DNA from: Rusavskia elegans | Lineage: Eukaryota > Ascomycota > Lecanoromycetes > Teloschistales > Teloschistaceae | Direction: 5' to 3' | Length of the DNA stretch: 64,000 nucleotides | Assembly: GCA_011316305.1 (NCBI GenBank) | Contig: SAUG01000002.1 | Coordinates: 186,001-250,000 of the forward strand | Shown: one piece after another, positions 1 to 10,186 of the stretch | How the letters are laid out: each line of letters starts with the position of its first letter | Numbering within the stretch: position 1 is the first letter of the stretch | Notes under the pieces: model-generated | Seen by the model: the letters and a program-made list of their open reading frames with translations, nothing else | The model's database searches: none | What the model was told of the DNA's origin: nothing | Translations under genes and position numbers: made by a program

Positions 1-2
1 AG

Positions 3-404
3 ATGGAATGTACTCCCAGCGTCGCCTTCCGACGCACTCGTAACGGCAGCCCTGGGAACTGCGCCACAGCTCTCATCGACGGATTTCCCAACGGCCCAAT
101 CGTGGGTCAATTTCACCGAGGTGGAGAAGCGAATGCATTCAGACTGCCACGAACAAAAGTGGTGGGAGATTGTCAGGTGACGGTTGATCTGAATGGAGTT
201 GAGGGAGTCCAGGGTTCATGGCAGGAGATTTGGATGCTAGCAAACACAATGAGCACGGCATGTACGTATTACACCAATCAGCGACATGCGGCGACGGCTG
301 TGACAGGAGGCTATGTGCATGGAGGGCAAGGGAATGGGCTGACGGTCATGATTGGGAGACCGCAGGAGATGGCGAGTAATGAGACGGGGGCAACCACTGA
401 ATGA
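3..404 (+). CDS. 3' part of a small hypothetical protein
   Basis: An open frame of 133 codons runs from an ATG at base 3 to a TGA at 402-404. Because it touches the window edge, the real start and any upstream exon may lie outside. The second half has cysteines around residues 57 and 87, a conserved-looking Trp-rich stretch (SWQEIWMLA) and a glycine-rich GGYVHGGQGNG segment. This spacing is common in small secreted fungal proteins, but no signal peptide is visible here and I do not recognise a named family. It could also be a chance frame. Confidence 0.35.
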   Translation: MECTPSVAFRRTRNGSPGNCATALIDGFPNGPIVGQFHRGGEANAFRLPRTKVVGDCQVTVDLNGVEGVQGSWQEIWMLANTMSTACTYYTNQRHAATAVTGGYVHGGQGNGLTVMIGRPQEMASNETGATTE

Positions 405-600
405 AGCGACGAACTGCGTGGAGATCCAAGGCATTTCCATCAGCAGTGTCTCGGTAGTTGAATCTAGCTAGCTAAGTCGTAAGCCTTACGGTCCTGGAAG
501 CGTGTACCATCTCAGCCTCATTCTGCAAGGCTACCACATGTCAAGCAATGTATTACATTCTCCGAGTCTATTCTTGTTTTATCAGATCGCACATTTCTCG

Positions 601-1284
601 TAGCTATTGCTCAGCCCGTAAGTATTCTGTAGGCTTCAATTTCTGTATCGAATACTGCGAGAGCGCACCAGCAACGGCCAATGGAAAGCCCTTATTACGA
701 GGCTGAGACTATGTGTGGACAGAGAACAAAACAAATGATTGATACCAAGGTCCCATCTGGGGATGCTATCAAATACTTCACCCTTAGAAAGGGTAAAGGA
801 GTGCTGCACGAGGCTATTCCACTTCAAGACATCTTTGCTGGCTCCAATTATGGATGCCCCGAGCTTCCAATCTTTTTCTTGGGATATGAAAAAAAACCGA
901 GCTTTCACGCAAACTCATGCGACATTGTTATATCCTGCCTTAACGATGGTATTCCTACCGGGCACGTTCGTTGGCACAATCTTTAGCATGGCTTTATTCA
1001 ACCTCAATTAAGATGGTACCAATACGCTTCACATAAGTCCCATCTGGTAGCTTTTTGTGGTTATCACAGTGCCTCTCACTGCATTGATACTCGGTCTCTG
1101 GGTTGGGTGGCTGAGATGGAGCATGCGTTCGACGAAGACAATGGACCTCGCAGGTTTGAGGGTCGGCAATTTAGCACAGCAAGACGGTCTCCAATCTTCG
1201 GCGATCAATATTGAAAAATTTGAGGCACCGGATCAGCATGTTCAGGACGATTGTAGTAATGTGGAGGAGCAGCACCTGTACTGA
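601..1284 (+). pseudogene. CorA-like Mg2+ transporter-type protein, C-terminal relic
   Basis: One reading frame (starts congruent to 601) encodes the C-terminal membrane part of the fungal CorA-like family. The first membrane segment reads ALTMVFLPGTFVGTIFSMALF. The second, VVITVPLTALILGLWVGW, follows after the usual short loop containing a Ser-Pro-Ile-Trp. Three in-frame stops interrupt it: TGA at 736-738, TAA at 1009-1011 and TAG at 1048-1050. The last two sit inside the loop and fit C-to-T or G-to-A changes of Gln or Trp codons. No credible N-terminal soluble domain is seen upstream. In the family this domain often follows ankyrin or other sensor domains; here only about 200 codons remain. 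The family call rests on the two membrane segments. Confidence 0.6.
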
Positions 1285-1900
1285 CGAGTAATCAGTAAAT
1301 ATCGTTATAGTGTTGTATGACCACGAGGGGCTGGAGCCTTGGCAAGCTCGGTCGCCGACAGTGAACCCTCGTTAGTATTTGCGGATAACTACAACAGGAT
1401 TCGTTTTCATGACTTGAATGTTGTGCACATTTCATAAATTTGTATAAGCCTTGTGCACGGTTTTATCAATGCACGGCATCTTTTACCGGCTTGGCGCTCC
1501 CTTTTCCCATTGTGCGACCACAACGTAATTCATTGCACAGTGACGGCGATAAAAGAAACAACCAACCTAAGAGAATGTTTGACGATAATGCCGATTTAGT
1601 GATGAAACTTGAGAAGTGGAAAGACGTCGCCTCAACTGACAGACTCGGTATCTTCCCTTGAGTCTCTGCCGCTGGTGTGACTCCTTTCAGGCAGCACGGA
1701 AGCCACGTGACAAGATATCAATATATGATGAGGGTTGACTTTCTCAAATGACCGTATATCACTTTTTGGAATAACTTGTCGGCGACTTGCATACATACCT
1801 TACTTTTGTCTTCTCCGTCAATCCAAGGCAACGCTGACTCCCAAGTTCTTGTCACTGTATCAAACGCGCGTTCTCTCATCTCATATTCATCACCCAAAGC
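1285..1900. other. Intergenic, no gene recognised
   Basis: Short open frames occur (for example 1440-1661 and 1735-1920) but none resembles a known protein. The end of this stretch is presumably the promoter and 5' leader of the RBR ligase gene. Confidence 0.5.
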
Positions 1901-2983
1901 ATGGCAATCACTCGAAGTAACCAGCGCATACGAGCCTCAAGTCCGAAGACTTATCTTTCCTGTAATACCTCTCACACGAGTCACGCTGCCGTATTGGATC
2001 CGCGTCAAACCTCTGTTACAGGTAAACGGAAGCGTAATGCCGGTCTGACCAAAGAGCTAGCTGCACTTGGTGTTCTCCCAAAGCCCGAGAAGAAACCCTA
2101 TGATGGCCCTGGAGATCGAGGCTATAGTACCAGTGTCATAGAACAGGGGACCGAGTGCACGATCTGTGCTGAAACTCAGGCGCAGTGAGTCAAATCATAG
2201 AGGAATGTCGAAGTTGCAATAACTGATAGCCGAGTCGTTAGGCGCGAGTTCCCCGAGGTTGCAACGTTGAGCCCATGTGATCACGAGAGTAGGATATGTC
2301 GCACCTGTATCGCACGCCATACGGAGACACAGCTTTCTGGGGACGGAAAGTGGCGCCGTGTGCAGTGTCTGGAATGTCATGCCAAGCAGACAAAGGCTCA
2401 AATCTGCAAGCTCGTCTGGAAAGAAGACTTCAAGAAGTAGGCAATCATTCTATCTGTCTTAGGTCATAAATTCAACTAACAGTGATGGCAGGCTCGAAGT
2501 ATATGCTAAAGCCAAATCCGATCAGACTAATCCCCGATACCGCGCTTGTCTTTCGCCTACTTGCAATGGTGGACAAGTCCATCATTGCAAAGCCTCCGTT
2601 GTTACGTGTAAGGACTGCGGCAGCCGCTCGTGCTTTAGACACCGTGTGCCTTGGCATGAAGGCTATACGTGCGACCGGTAAGTCTCTTTTTTTTGTTCGT
2701 GAAATGATATCTGGTCTAGTTCCCTTTCTTGACTATGGATCACCCGCCTTCTTGACTATAAATGATACCTGATGACGGAGGCAATGGCTGATTACTAAGA
2801 TACAGGTATAATCGGAGTCACCCAGAAGCTAAACCCACCCGTACATCCGAACAGACAGTCAAAAAGCTCGCCAAGAAATGCCCTGGATGCGGGATCTACA
2901 TCGAGAAAGATGGAGGGTGCAACTCGATGTACTGCAGTCGATGCCATACATATTTCAACTGGGCCCAAGTGATGCACGACTAA
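1901..2983 (+). CDS. RBR (RING1-IBR-RING2) E3 ubiquitin ligase
   Basis: Four exons can be joined in frame: 1901-2184, 2242-2436, 2492-2677 and 2806-2983, giving 280 residues. The introns (57, 55 and 128 bp) all begin GT and end AG. RING1 begins ECTIC at the end of exon 1 and continues in exon 2 with CDHESRICRTC. The IBR in exon 3 has ACLSPTC, CKDCGSRSC and a final WHEGYTC. RING2 in exon 4 has CPGCGIYIEKDGGCNSMYC; the Cys of DGGC is at the position of the catalytic cysteine that accepts ubiquitin from E2 in RBR ligases. The start ATG opens a basic, disordered leader (KRKR). The family transfers ubiquitin through a thioester. The C terminus is short; see the finding on the possible mini-intron at 2969. 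Confidence 0.85.
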
Positions 2984-4331
2984 CAAGGCGGCTTCAGGAG
3001 CTTCTCTGATGGAAAGAGACAGTAAGGAGAGAGAAGAAGGAGTCTCCATGGGATTTCAGACAGCAGTACATCATTAGGATACGAAATATCCTTGAGATGA
3101 GATATCTTGTTCAGGCTTTTGGTTGCCTTTAGATTCAGGTTTCTCCGAGTGTGAGTTGACACTGCTCCAGCATAACCCTGCCAAGAATGAGTAACGACTG
3201 AACTTTAGTCATTGCAGCGTGTCTTGAAATGGCTTTCCCTGTGTGGGTCGTTTGTTCTGCCCGAAATGCTCCAGAGCATCTCAAAGCCTGAGAGGTCCCA
3301 AGTAGTGTGATTGTCATCAACGGCTCTTTATTCAATCGAGACAGCTAATTTACTCGGCTCTTTTATATGGTGTATCAGTTACAGCTCTCATACCTTCGAG
3401 ACTACGTCTTATCAATTGTTAGGACGAGGAAGCCACCACCCCATCAGCGCTCCTCAAATATCTTTCTGTACAAGTACAAAGGCTTAGTCGCGAATTATGA
3501 GCCTAACTATAACCTCGATGAAGTCTTCATTAGGTGGGTTAGTTGTGACACCTAATTGGACGTTCATTCTTCGCTTATATCGGTCTGCCATGGTATACTT
3601 CCTGGAGGCACTAGATTCAGGTCATTCCATGTATTGTTACTAAAGCTTTAATGACTCTAAGTAAGAATCCCTCGTCGTCTGCCAAGGGCGCCACTAACAA
3701 AATTACTGTTGGATCGCCCCGAAATGACAGAGTGAATCAGGCTATCTCAATTTCTACTTATCTGACCAATCCATGACGACTCTGCGTGTGCGGTGCCTCA
3801 TGTTGCCTATGATCTTCTTTCGATCGAAAGCTTCCAGTCCACGTGCGCCACATCAATGAATTTTTCCTTAGATTCATGAGTGTCGATAGCGATAATTCTC
3901 CCATCGGCTCTTTTCAGATCATACTGTTGTACAAACGACATTAGAGACAAGCACAGGAAGGGATATATGGTCAAAAATTAATTGGATTATGAACCTTAAT
4001 ACGAGCGATGGACATACGACGGGGGGTCTTCGTTGTCACAATGACCCGAATACAACTTCGCCCTGTTACACCTGGCTGCCAGCCGGTCGTGAAAGCCAAG
4101 GCACCTCTAACACAGGCTTCGCTCTTCTTTCCCACTCATGTAAACCATTCACTTCTTCCTCTGGCTCGTCATGCTTGTTTTCCATAGCAAGCGCACCCCT
4201 CCTTGCGAAGATGGTGGTAAAGATTTCTCCAGATCTGGGTATCCTCGATCTTTGGCAACGAATCGGCCATGCTCCTGAATCGCTTCCCGGTCTGCTGGGG
4301 ATACATCTGTGCGCCGGCTACTGGGAGGGCT
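2984..4331. other. Intergenic, no gene recognised
   Basis: About 1.3 kb of normal composition with only short frames (for example 3367-3555 and 3989-4411), none with recognisable domains. The last part is antisense to the tail of the pseudogene that follows on the minus strand. Confidence 0.5.
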
Positions 4332-5052
4332 TCAGGAAGGGTGCGAAACGCCGTCGGAATCATCACGATCGGAAGGTAGAATGGATTGTTTGCTTTGAGC
4401 TGCTTGTATAATGGCCATATCCGAGGCATCGCTCGGATGCTTCTCAATACTACCTGCAGCGACGTCGCCTTTTCCCAAACCCATACCGTCCCGGTCAAAG
4501 CTGCAGGATGTTTCAGAAGGATGGTGGTAGAATCTCTCTGCAAAAGTCTCTCGTCGTAGATTGTGGGCAGCGACAGCCATCAATTGATTCAGGACGATGA
4601 ACTCTAGCCGTAGCTTCAGGGCGTAGGTCAATGTCTGGATGGGTAGGCTGAATCCAACCCGGTTCACATACACCAGAGCGATATTCAAAATGTCGAAATT
4701 TATCGCCAAAGCATTAACATAGATGAGGTCCCACCTCACGCGACGCTAGCGCACACTCGACTTCAGTCGAAGTGTCCTGACGAGACTGGTGGCGTAGACC
4801 ACATTGATGCTCACTTCGACGATGGAGAAGCCGAGCTTGGCGATACGCTCTAATATTGCATCGGCCACCGACCAACGATCAGTGGTTGCAGGGTTCCAAG
4901 CGGGCTAGGTGGTAATCTAGTCGGCAACGATCAATATCGGACTGATTATAGCGATCGCCGAGAAAACGCAGCGTTGAATAGTTTGATTCCGTACCACAAG
5001 ATGCAGCCTGCTGTATAGGACCACTAGTTGGGCAACGGTAAAGACGACTAGC
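4332..5052 (-). pseudogene. DUF7703-like integral membrane protein, broken by three TAG codons
   Basis: A single minus-strand frame stays homologous-looking from about 5052 down to 4332 but contains three TAG stops, at plus-strand positions 4917-4919, 4905-4907 and 4746-4748. The conserved C-terminal hallmark lies after the last stop: IYVNALAINFDILNIALVYV followed by YALKLRLEFIVLNQLM. This matches a common fungal multi-pass membrane family of unknown function. Upstream parts include LVVLYSRLHLVVRN and a VADAILERIAKLGF segment. A plausible intron end (GGACTAAT branch, AAAATAG acceptor) lies just upstream at 5053. The first membrane helices are missing, so the gene is 5'-truncated near the stop of the next minus-strand gene. 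All three stops are TAG and fit single transitions from CAG or TGG. Confidence 0.65.
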
Positions 5053-5209
5053 CTATTTTACATTAGTCCAGCCCAAAAAGGGGGTTTCATATGCAGATCA
5101 CCTATCAAAATTTGTCATCATATCGAATCTATTAGGCCTTGCCGATAGTCCCCAAAGTGCTCGTGAAATCCAATGGAATTGATCAAGGCCAGTCAAAGGC
5201 AGTACAAGC

Positions 5210-7011
5210 TCAAAGATGGGGCACGATTTGTGTCCACTCGACTGTTTTGTAAGCAGAGGCTGGTAATTTCCTCAGACTGATGAAAGACTCGACTACGAGG
5301 TAAATCCTAGCCAGAAGGTACGCCAAGCCGCACAGAAAGGCCAATGAGCCTAAGCCGACAAGGCTGGTCCAGTGTGCTTGAAGGGTCTCCACTTGTTTCC
5401 AGTACGCCTTGAACCATGGGAAAGTACGTGCGAGCATGTTGATCAGGATCCAGGTGAGTCCCGAGCCAGCAATACAGATCGATGAAGCTCGCCACAGTAG
5501 AAGCTCGATTCGGGATGGGAATAGTCCATGCCAGGCTGCAGCATGCACGCCCGCGTAGGCCATACTTGCAGACCAGACCACCATACCCATTACAAAGCCG
5601 CTCATGGCGCGCAGCAGATTGCCGGTGGCCCAATTCCCGATGTTATCATCCACAAGCTCTTCGATGACAGGCTCGAACCATCTATGTGACTGGCCATGCT
5701 GTGTTGCGCGACAGACTATCCGACTTGCGAGAGCTGGGTAAAGACTCATGGCCTCAGCGGCAAGTCCCCAGCGCGTGGATTGAAATTCTCCTGATGATTC
5801 AAGGCGACTGTCCACAGCGGAGAGCATAGCTTCGAGGGGAACACCGCTAGTGTCAAAAGCAACAGAAGGACGTCTCGTCCAGGATCCATTGCCAGACACA
5901 GAGGACGTATGTCGTGCACGGGATATATTGACGCTTGACGAGGACAAGTCAGTCATTAAGTTGGGCTTTGCATCCATGGCACCTGGAACAACACCGCTCA
6001 ATTCAGCCTTTCGGGATACCGGAGGGTCGTATGCCAGGATTGAAAGTTCAGGATCGATCCAATCCTTCTTGAGTATGCCAGGTCTTGTTCTTTTCCATCC
6101 AGAAATCTGACTGCTCATAAACATGTAGGCTGCGATCGGTGGTACCCAATCTCCTCGTATCTTTGTAGGTTCATTGATTAATTTTGGCTTATTCCACCAC
6201 AAAGAGTAGATGATGATTGCGCATATGATGTGAGCGAGGGTATTGACTTCTAATAGGGTGACAGGAAGCTTGCCGTATAGCCGACTGATGATTTGCGTAA
6301 GCATCCAAAGAGCTTGAAGCACCGATAGCAGTTTTGAAACATTATCCGACTTATTCTTATCAAGGATGTCTTCCTTAGAGATTTTTGGTAGATGTCCACA
6401 AGCCGCGAGCAAAGCAACGCCTCGGGGTGTAAGTGTCAGCCGTGAGACTTTGTCGGTAAAGGCTTCACCTTTACCCGAGGAACTCTCGTCGAGGTCAAAG
6501 ACAAAGCCACCCATGTTCGCATAGAAAGAATGGAGGCGAGACCATGGGTTTTCCAGACTATATTCAGCGACGGTGGCGTCATTCGTATCGCGCTACCGCA
6601 AGGTTATGCGTGTACTTTCGAGGAGCGGCAATGGTTACGTACCCTGGCTTTTGAATGTTTCGCTTCTTCTGCTGACCGTTCTTTGAGTGAATTGACAATT
6701 TGGTCAAGGGCTCTTGCGGACATGTATTGTCGCCAAGCGACAAAGACCATAAGCTCGGGAGCCAGAATACCAAAGAAGACCCACTTAGTTGTCTCGACCC
6801 AGGATTGTAGCTCCGTCTGCTTGTAGGGCCGAACGTTGAGATGTATTGAAGTGTAGACACATAAGCTAAGAGTGATGATACAGCTCGAGAGTATTGTGAA
6901 AGTCCCTCGTCCGTCGGGATCATTGACCCAGCCAAAAACCATTGTACTGTTTTGATAAGCCAAAGTAAGGGGCAACCAGGCAGCGATAACAAGCAATCGG
7001 CGGAAAGCCAT
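5210..7011 (-). CDS. Fungal-specific multi-pass integral membrane protein
   Basis: Two exons, 7011-6643 and 6592-5210, joined over a 50-bp intron (6593-6642, GTACGT...GCGGTAG), give 583 residues. The ATG at 7011 is preferred over an in-frame ATG at 7131 because it starts a clear signal peptide or first helix (MAFRRLLVIAAWLPLTLA). After it come family hallmarks: W-N-D-P-D-G-R-G-T, a helix containing SLCVYTSIHLNV, and WVFFGILAPELMVFVAWRQ. After the splice the frame reads PWSRLHSFYANMGGFVFD, another hallmark. Further helices include LLEVNTLAHIICAIIIYSLWW and three or more near the C terminus. I recognise this as a widespread filamentous-ascomycete membrane family without known function. The gene is intact. 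It is divergent from the PAQR gene at 7640. Confidence 0.8.
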
Positions 7012-7639
7012 GAATACAGAACTTCGAAGGACCCCAGGTTCAAATACAGCAGTGAACAAGATGGAGGAGTATTCATCTCCTGGGGACCAGCAAGACTCGA
7101 CAGGAAGACAGGCCCCACATCGCCCCCACATCGCAGAACACCCTCATAACGCAATCAGTACTGATATGCTGTACCCAAGCGCAGCAGGCGTACCAAGCTG
7201 TACGCCACCGAGTGCTCGGAAGTAATCTCCTTCACTGTGCTGTAACCGCCGCAGAACCCAAAGGCATTGACGAATGCTTGGGGGCGCTTGGAGGTTTCAC
7301 GTTGGCCAAGGTACCATCGCAGGGAACAGCCTACGGATGGATGCTTGGGGTTGCATCGTAGGGGTTATGGGAGAGTAGCACGAACTGTCTTTTCGGAACA
7401 TCTGCAGTCGCGGTACATGGGAGGAACGTTGGACAACTTTCAGCTGAAGTCGAGCCCGTCTAAATATAGATTAGAAAGACAGCTAACCTGTTCAGCACTA
7501 GTACAGATGCAACCCCCTGTACCCTGTACCCCGTGTGCAATCACTCTTCATCTGTTGTCGCCTCGCCATGGAGTCTATTGTGTAGCTCTTATGAACTTTT
7601 GTTGACCGTTTTCTTACGACGGCACCGTACCAGCACTAC
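7012..7639. other. Divergent intergenic region
   Basis: About 630 bp between the start of the minus-strand membrane protein gene and the start of the plus-strand PAQR gene. It must hold both promoters. A pyrimidine-rich, repeated CCCTGTACCC motif lies near 7513-7533. Open frames here show no domain. Confidence 0.5.
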
Positions 7640-8677
7640 ATGGCACGCCTGAGAAACCGAGATGGCCGTCAGGTCAAGTCCTTGCAAAACCGGGACACAA
7701 GCCCACACCATATAGATCTCAAGCAATGGACCCAGATACCGGGCTGGCAACAAGACAACGAATACATACTCTCGGGATACCGACCCCATACGGAGTCGTT
7801 CATCCGTTGTATCAAGAGCTTAGCATACATCCATAATGAGACTATCAACATATATTCCCATTTGATTGGCGCTGCCTTCTTCTCAACCGCTCCAGCCTAC
7901 TTCTACACAACTCTGACGACGGATGACATGAACGTAACGCGTGGGGATATCATCGTATTTTCTACTTTCTTTTATGGTGTTGCGGTTTGCTTCTTACTAT
8001 CTTCAACGTAAGCAACTCTATCCCATCGCGGCGCCAATAAAGGTACTTTACTTAGCAATCTCGACAGCTATCACATCATCTCCAATCACAGCCCCAACGT
8101 TCAGAAGTTTGGCAATCAGCTCGACTACCTTGGTATTGTGATTTTGATGTGGGGATCCACCATTCCCAGCATTTATTATGGCTTCCACTGCGACCCGAGA
8201 CTGCAAAAGGTCTACTGGTTTAATGTTTCGGTCCTCGCTTCTTTGTGCATCATCGCGACTCTGCACCCCAACTTTAGGCACCCTACCTTCCGGCCATACC
8301 GCGCAGCCATGTACGCAGGCCTAGGTCTTTCGGCTGTTATCTTCGTCATCCACGGGATCCTCCTGCACGGCTGGGCCTTGCAGAACCAGCGTATGAGTCT
8401 CGACTGGATGGCTCTGATGGCAACTTTCAATCTTATGGGCGCGACGACATATGCTGCGAGGGTGTGTATGTCTTTCTCGTATCCGCCGCAAGGTTTCTGA
8501 CTCTATGTCTCATAGGTCCCTGAGAAATTCCGGCCCTATAGGTATGACATTTTCGGCAGTAGCCACCAGATTCTCCATTTTGCGGTCATATTTGCGGGCT
8601 TAGCTCATATGTTCGGCCTGTTCCGAGCTTTTCAATTTCACCACACACAAGGTTCTCTCTGTGGAATAAATAGCTAG
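7640..8677 (+). CDS. PAQR / haemolysin III-family receptor (Izh-like)
   Basis: Three exons (7640-8007, 8068-8461, 8516-8677) with introns of 60 and 54 bp give 307 residues. Exon 1 carries NEYILSGYRP and the family signature HNETINIYSHLIGA, whose His is a predicted metal ligand. Exon 2 carries LDYLGIVILMWGSTIPSIYY and several helices. Exon 3 carries YDIFGSSHQILHFAVIFAGL ending in AHMFG, supplying the last His ligands. This seven-helix family includes the human adiponectin receptors and yeast Izh proteins, which act in lipid or zinc homeostasis, probably as ceramidases. All splice joins keep frame. The C terminus after AFQFHHTQG is short, so a further small exon cannot be excluded. Confidence 0.85.
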
Positions 8678-9103
8678 AGGCTACGTGTTGCGTCGCTCAC
8701 CCCATGAACGCCGCCTTTTGATGCTTCGCACCTTCTCTTGGCACTTCCTGCGAGGGGCTGAGCAAGACGATCTTGCCATTCGTGATATGCGTACTTCGCC
8801 ACAACTTTCGTTCCTACGTGGATGTATACTTATCTTGGGATCCAGTCAAGATGTCAGCATGTATAAGGAGCTTATAGAGATGCCAGTTGGGCAGAACTCA
8901 CTGAGGTCTCCGCTGAGACCACGTGCACCTGCACTATTGGGTTTAGGGTGGTCTAAAAAAGGCTTAGCGTCCTCTTGGCGCTTATCACTTTCTATATATT
9001 CTTGCTCTCTATAGAATTTTCTTCTATTATTAACAATTCATGCACGCTCTACAGCTCGCAGTCTGACACAAGAAATCCCGGCTGAGATCCCACCCCACCC
9101 GCA
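8678..9103. other. Intergenic
   Basis: No gene recognised. A 109-codon plus-strand frame (8685-9014) has no features of a known protein and ends in a low-complexity stretch just before the coiled-coil gene. Confidence 0.5.
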
Positions 9104-10186
9104 ATGTCTGCTCAAGAGTCGCTGCTTCAAGCCGCAAGCAAGAACGCAAAGCTCCTTCGAGGGCTTAATGAGACGGAATATGCATCATCTGCTCTTGAGC
9201 AGTCCCAGGCGTACCTGAATGACCTCGATCGAGAAATCAAAGCCTGCAATACTGAAGTCCAACGCCTCGAGTTAAAGACGATAACAGAATTCAAAGATCA
9301 CAAAAAATACGCAGAGTCCAGCACACGCCGCTTCCTGCATCGCGCCGTGGGAAAGAAACAGCAATTCGCGGAGAAGGCCAGCAAAGAGGAGCGCGAGTAC
9401 GTCGAGGCCCTTGCAGCAGAGAATCAAGCCAAGTCACGGCGCGAAGAGTGGATGAAGAATCGAGATGAAGCCAGGAAGTACCATGCCACGCTGGAAGACG
9501 CTGACAGAATTCACAAGAGCCTACAAGCCGAGCTCGATACTCTGTACAACTCAATCTTCGCGGGCCCATCGCCAGAATTCCCGGGCGAAGACCAGAAAGA
9601 GTTTGCCATGCGCGAAGCCAAAGATGCCTTTAACACCGCCAAGCAACGACACGAGGCCGAACTTCAGGCAGTGAAATGCCTCCAGGATGCCGAGCGCTTC
9701 ATGACTCAAGCACTTCAATCGCTCGACAACGCTCGTAGCGCCTCCCGAATGGATATGTTTGGCGGTGGAACGCTATCCGACATGATGGAGCGCGACGCTC
9801 TCAGCAAAGCGCAAAACGCCACCGACAAGGTCAAGATGCTGGTCCAACAAGCTCAGCGCCTTTCACCGGACATCCAAGACCTGGGAAATATTGACATCTC
9901 GCACGGCCATGTCATGAGCGATATTATGTTCGATAACATCTTTAGCGACATGGCTCAGCATGACCGGATCAAGGACAGCCAGGCTCAGGCTCAGAGAGAG
10001 GCTCAAACCCTGAGGGGTGCATCTTTGAAGGCCCAGCAGAGAAGTAAGCAGCTTCAACAGGAGGCGACGGTGGCCTTGACACGTCTGGAGACATCGAGGC
10101 GCGAGCTGCAACAGATCAGGCAGGATACGTTTGATAGGGTTGCTCAACCACCACCTACCTATGATCAGGCTGTTCAGCACAACTAA
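9104..10186 (+). CDS. Coiled-coil protein with C-terminal PPxY motif
   Basis: An intronless frame of 360 residues starts at an ATG in good context. Most of the protein is long charged helix with heptad-like patterns, especially residues about 30-150, 170-205, 230-255 and 285-345, rich in Glu, Lys, Gln and Ala. A Gly-rich break (MDMFGGGTLSDMM) and a DISHGHVMSDIMFDNIFSDM segment lie between coils. The tail ends QPPPTYDQAVQHN. PPTY (residues 350-353) matches the PPxY ligand of Nedd4/Rsp5 WW domains. There is no signal peptide or membrane segment, so it is probably cytosolic. I do not recognise a named family. The frame is intact with normal codon use, so it is a real gene. Confidence 0.8.
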   Translation: MSAQESLLQAASKNAKLLRGLNETEYASSALEQSQAYLNDLDREIKACNTEVQRLELKTITEFKDHKKYAESSTRRFLHRAVGKKQQFAEKASKEEREYVEALAAENQAKSRREEWMKNRDEARKYHATLEDADRIHKSLQAELDTLYNSIFAGPSPEFPGEDQKEFAMREAKDAFNTAKQRHEAELQAVKCLQDAERFMTQALQSLDNARSASRMDMFGGGTLSDMMERDALSKAQNATDKVKMLVQQAQRLSPDIQDLGNIDISHGHVMSDIMFDNIFSDMAQHDRIKDSQAQAQREAQTLRGASLKAQQRSKQLQQEATVALTRLETSRRELQQIRQDTFDRVAQPPPTYDQAVQHN

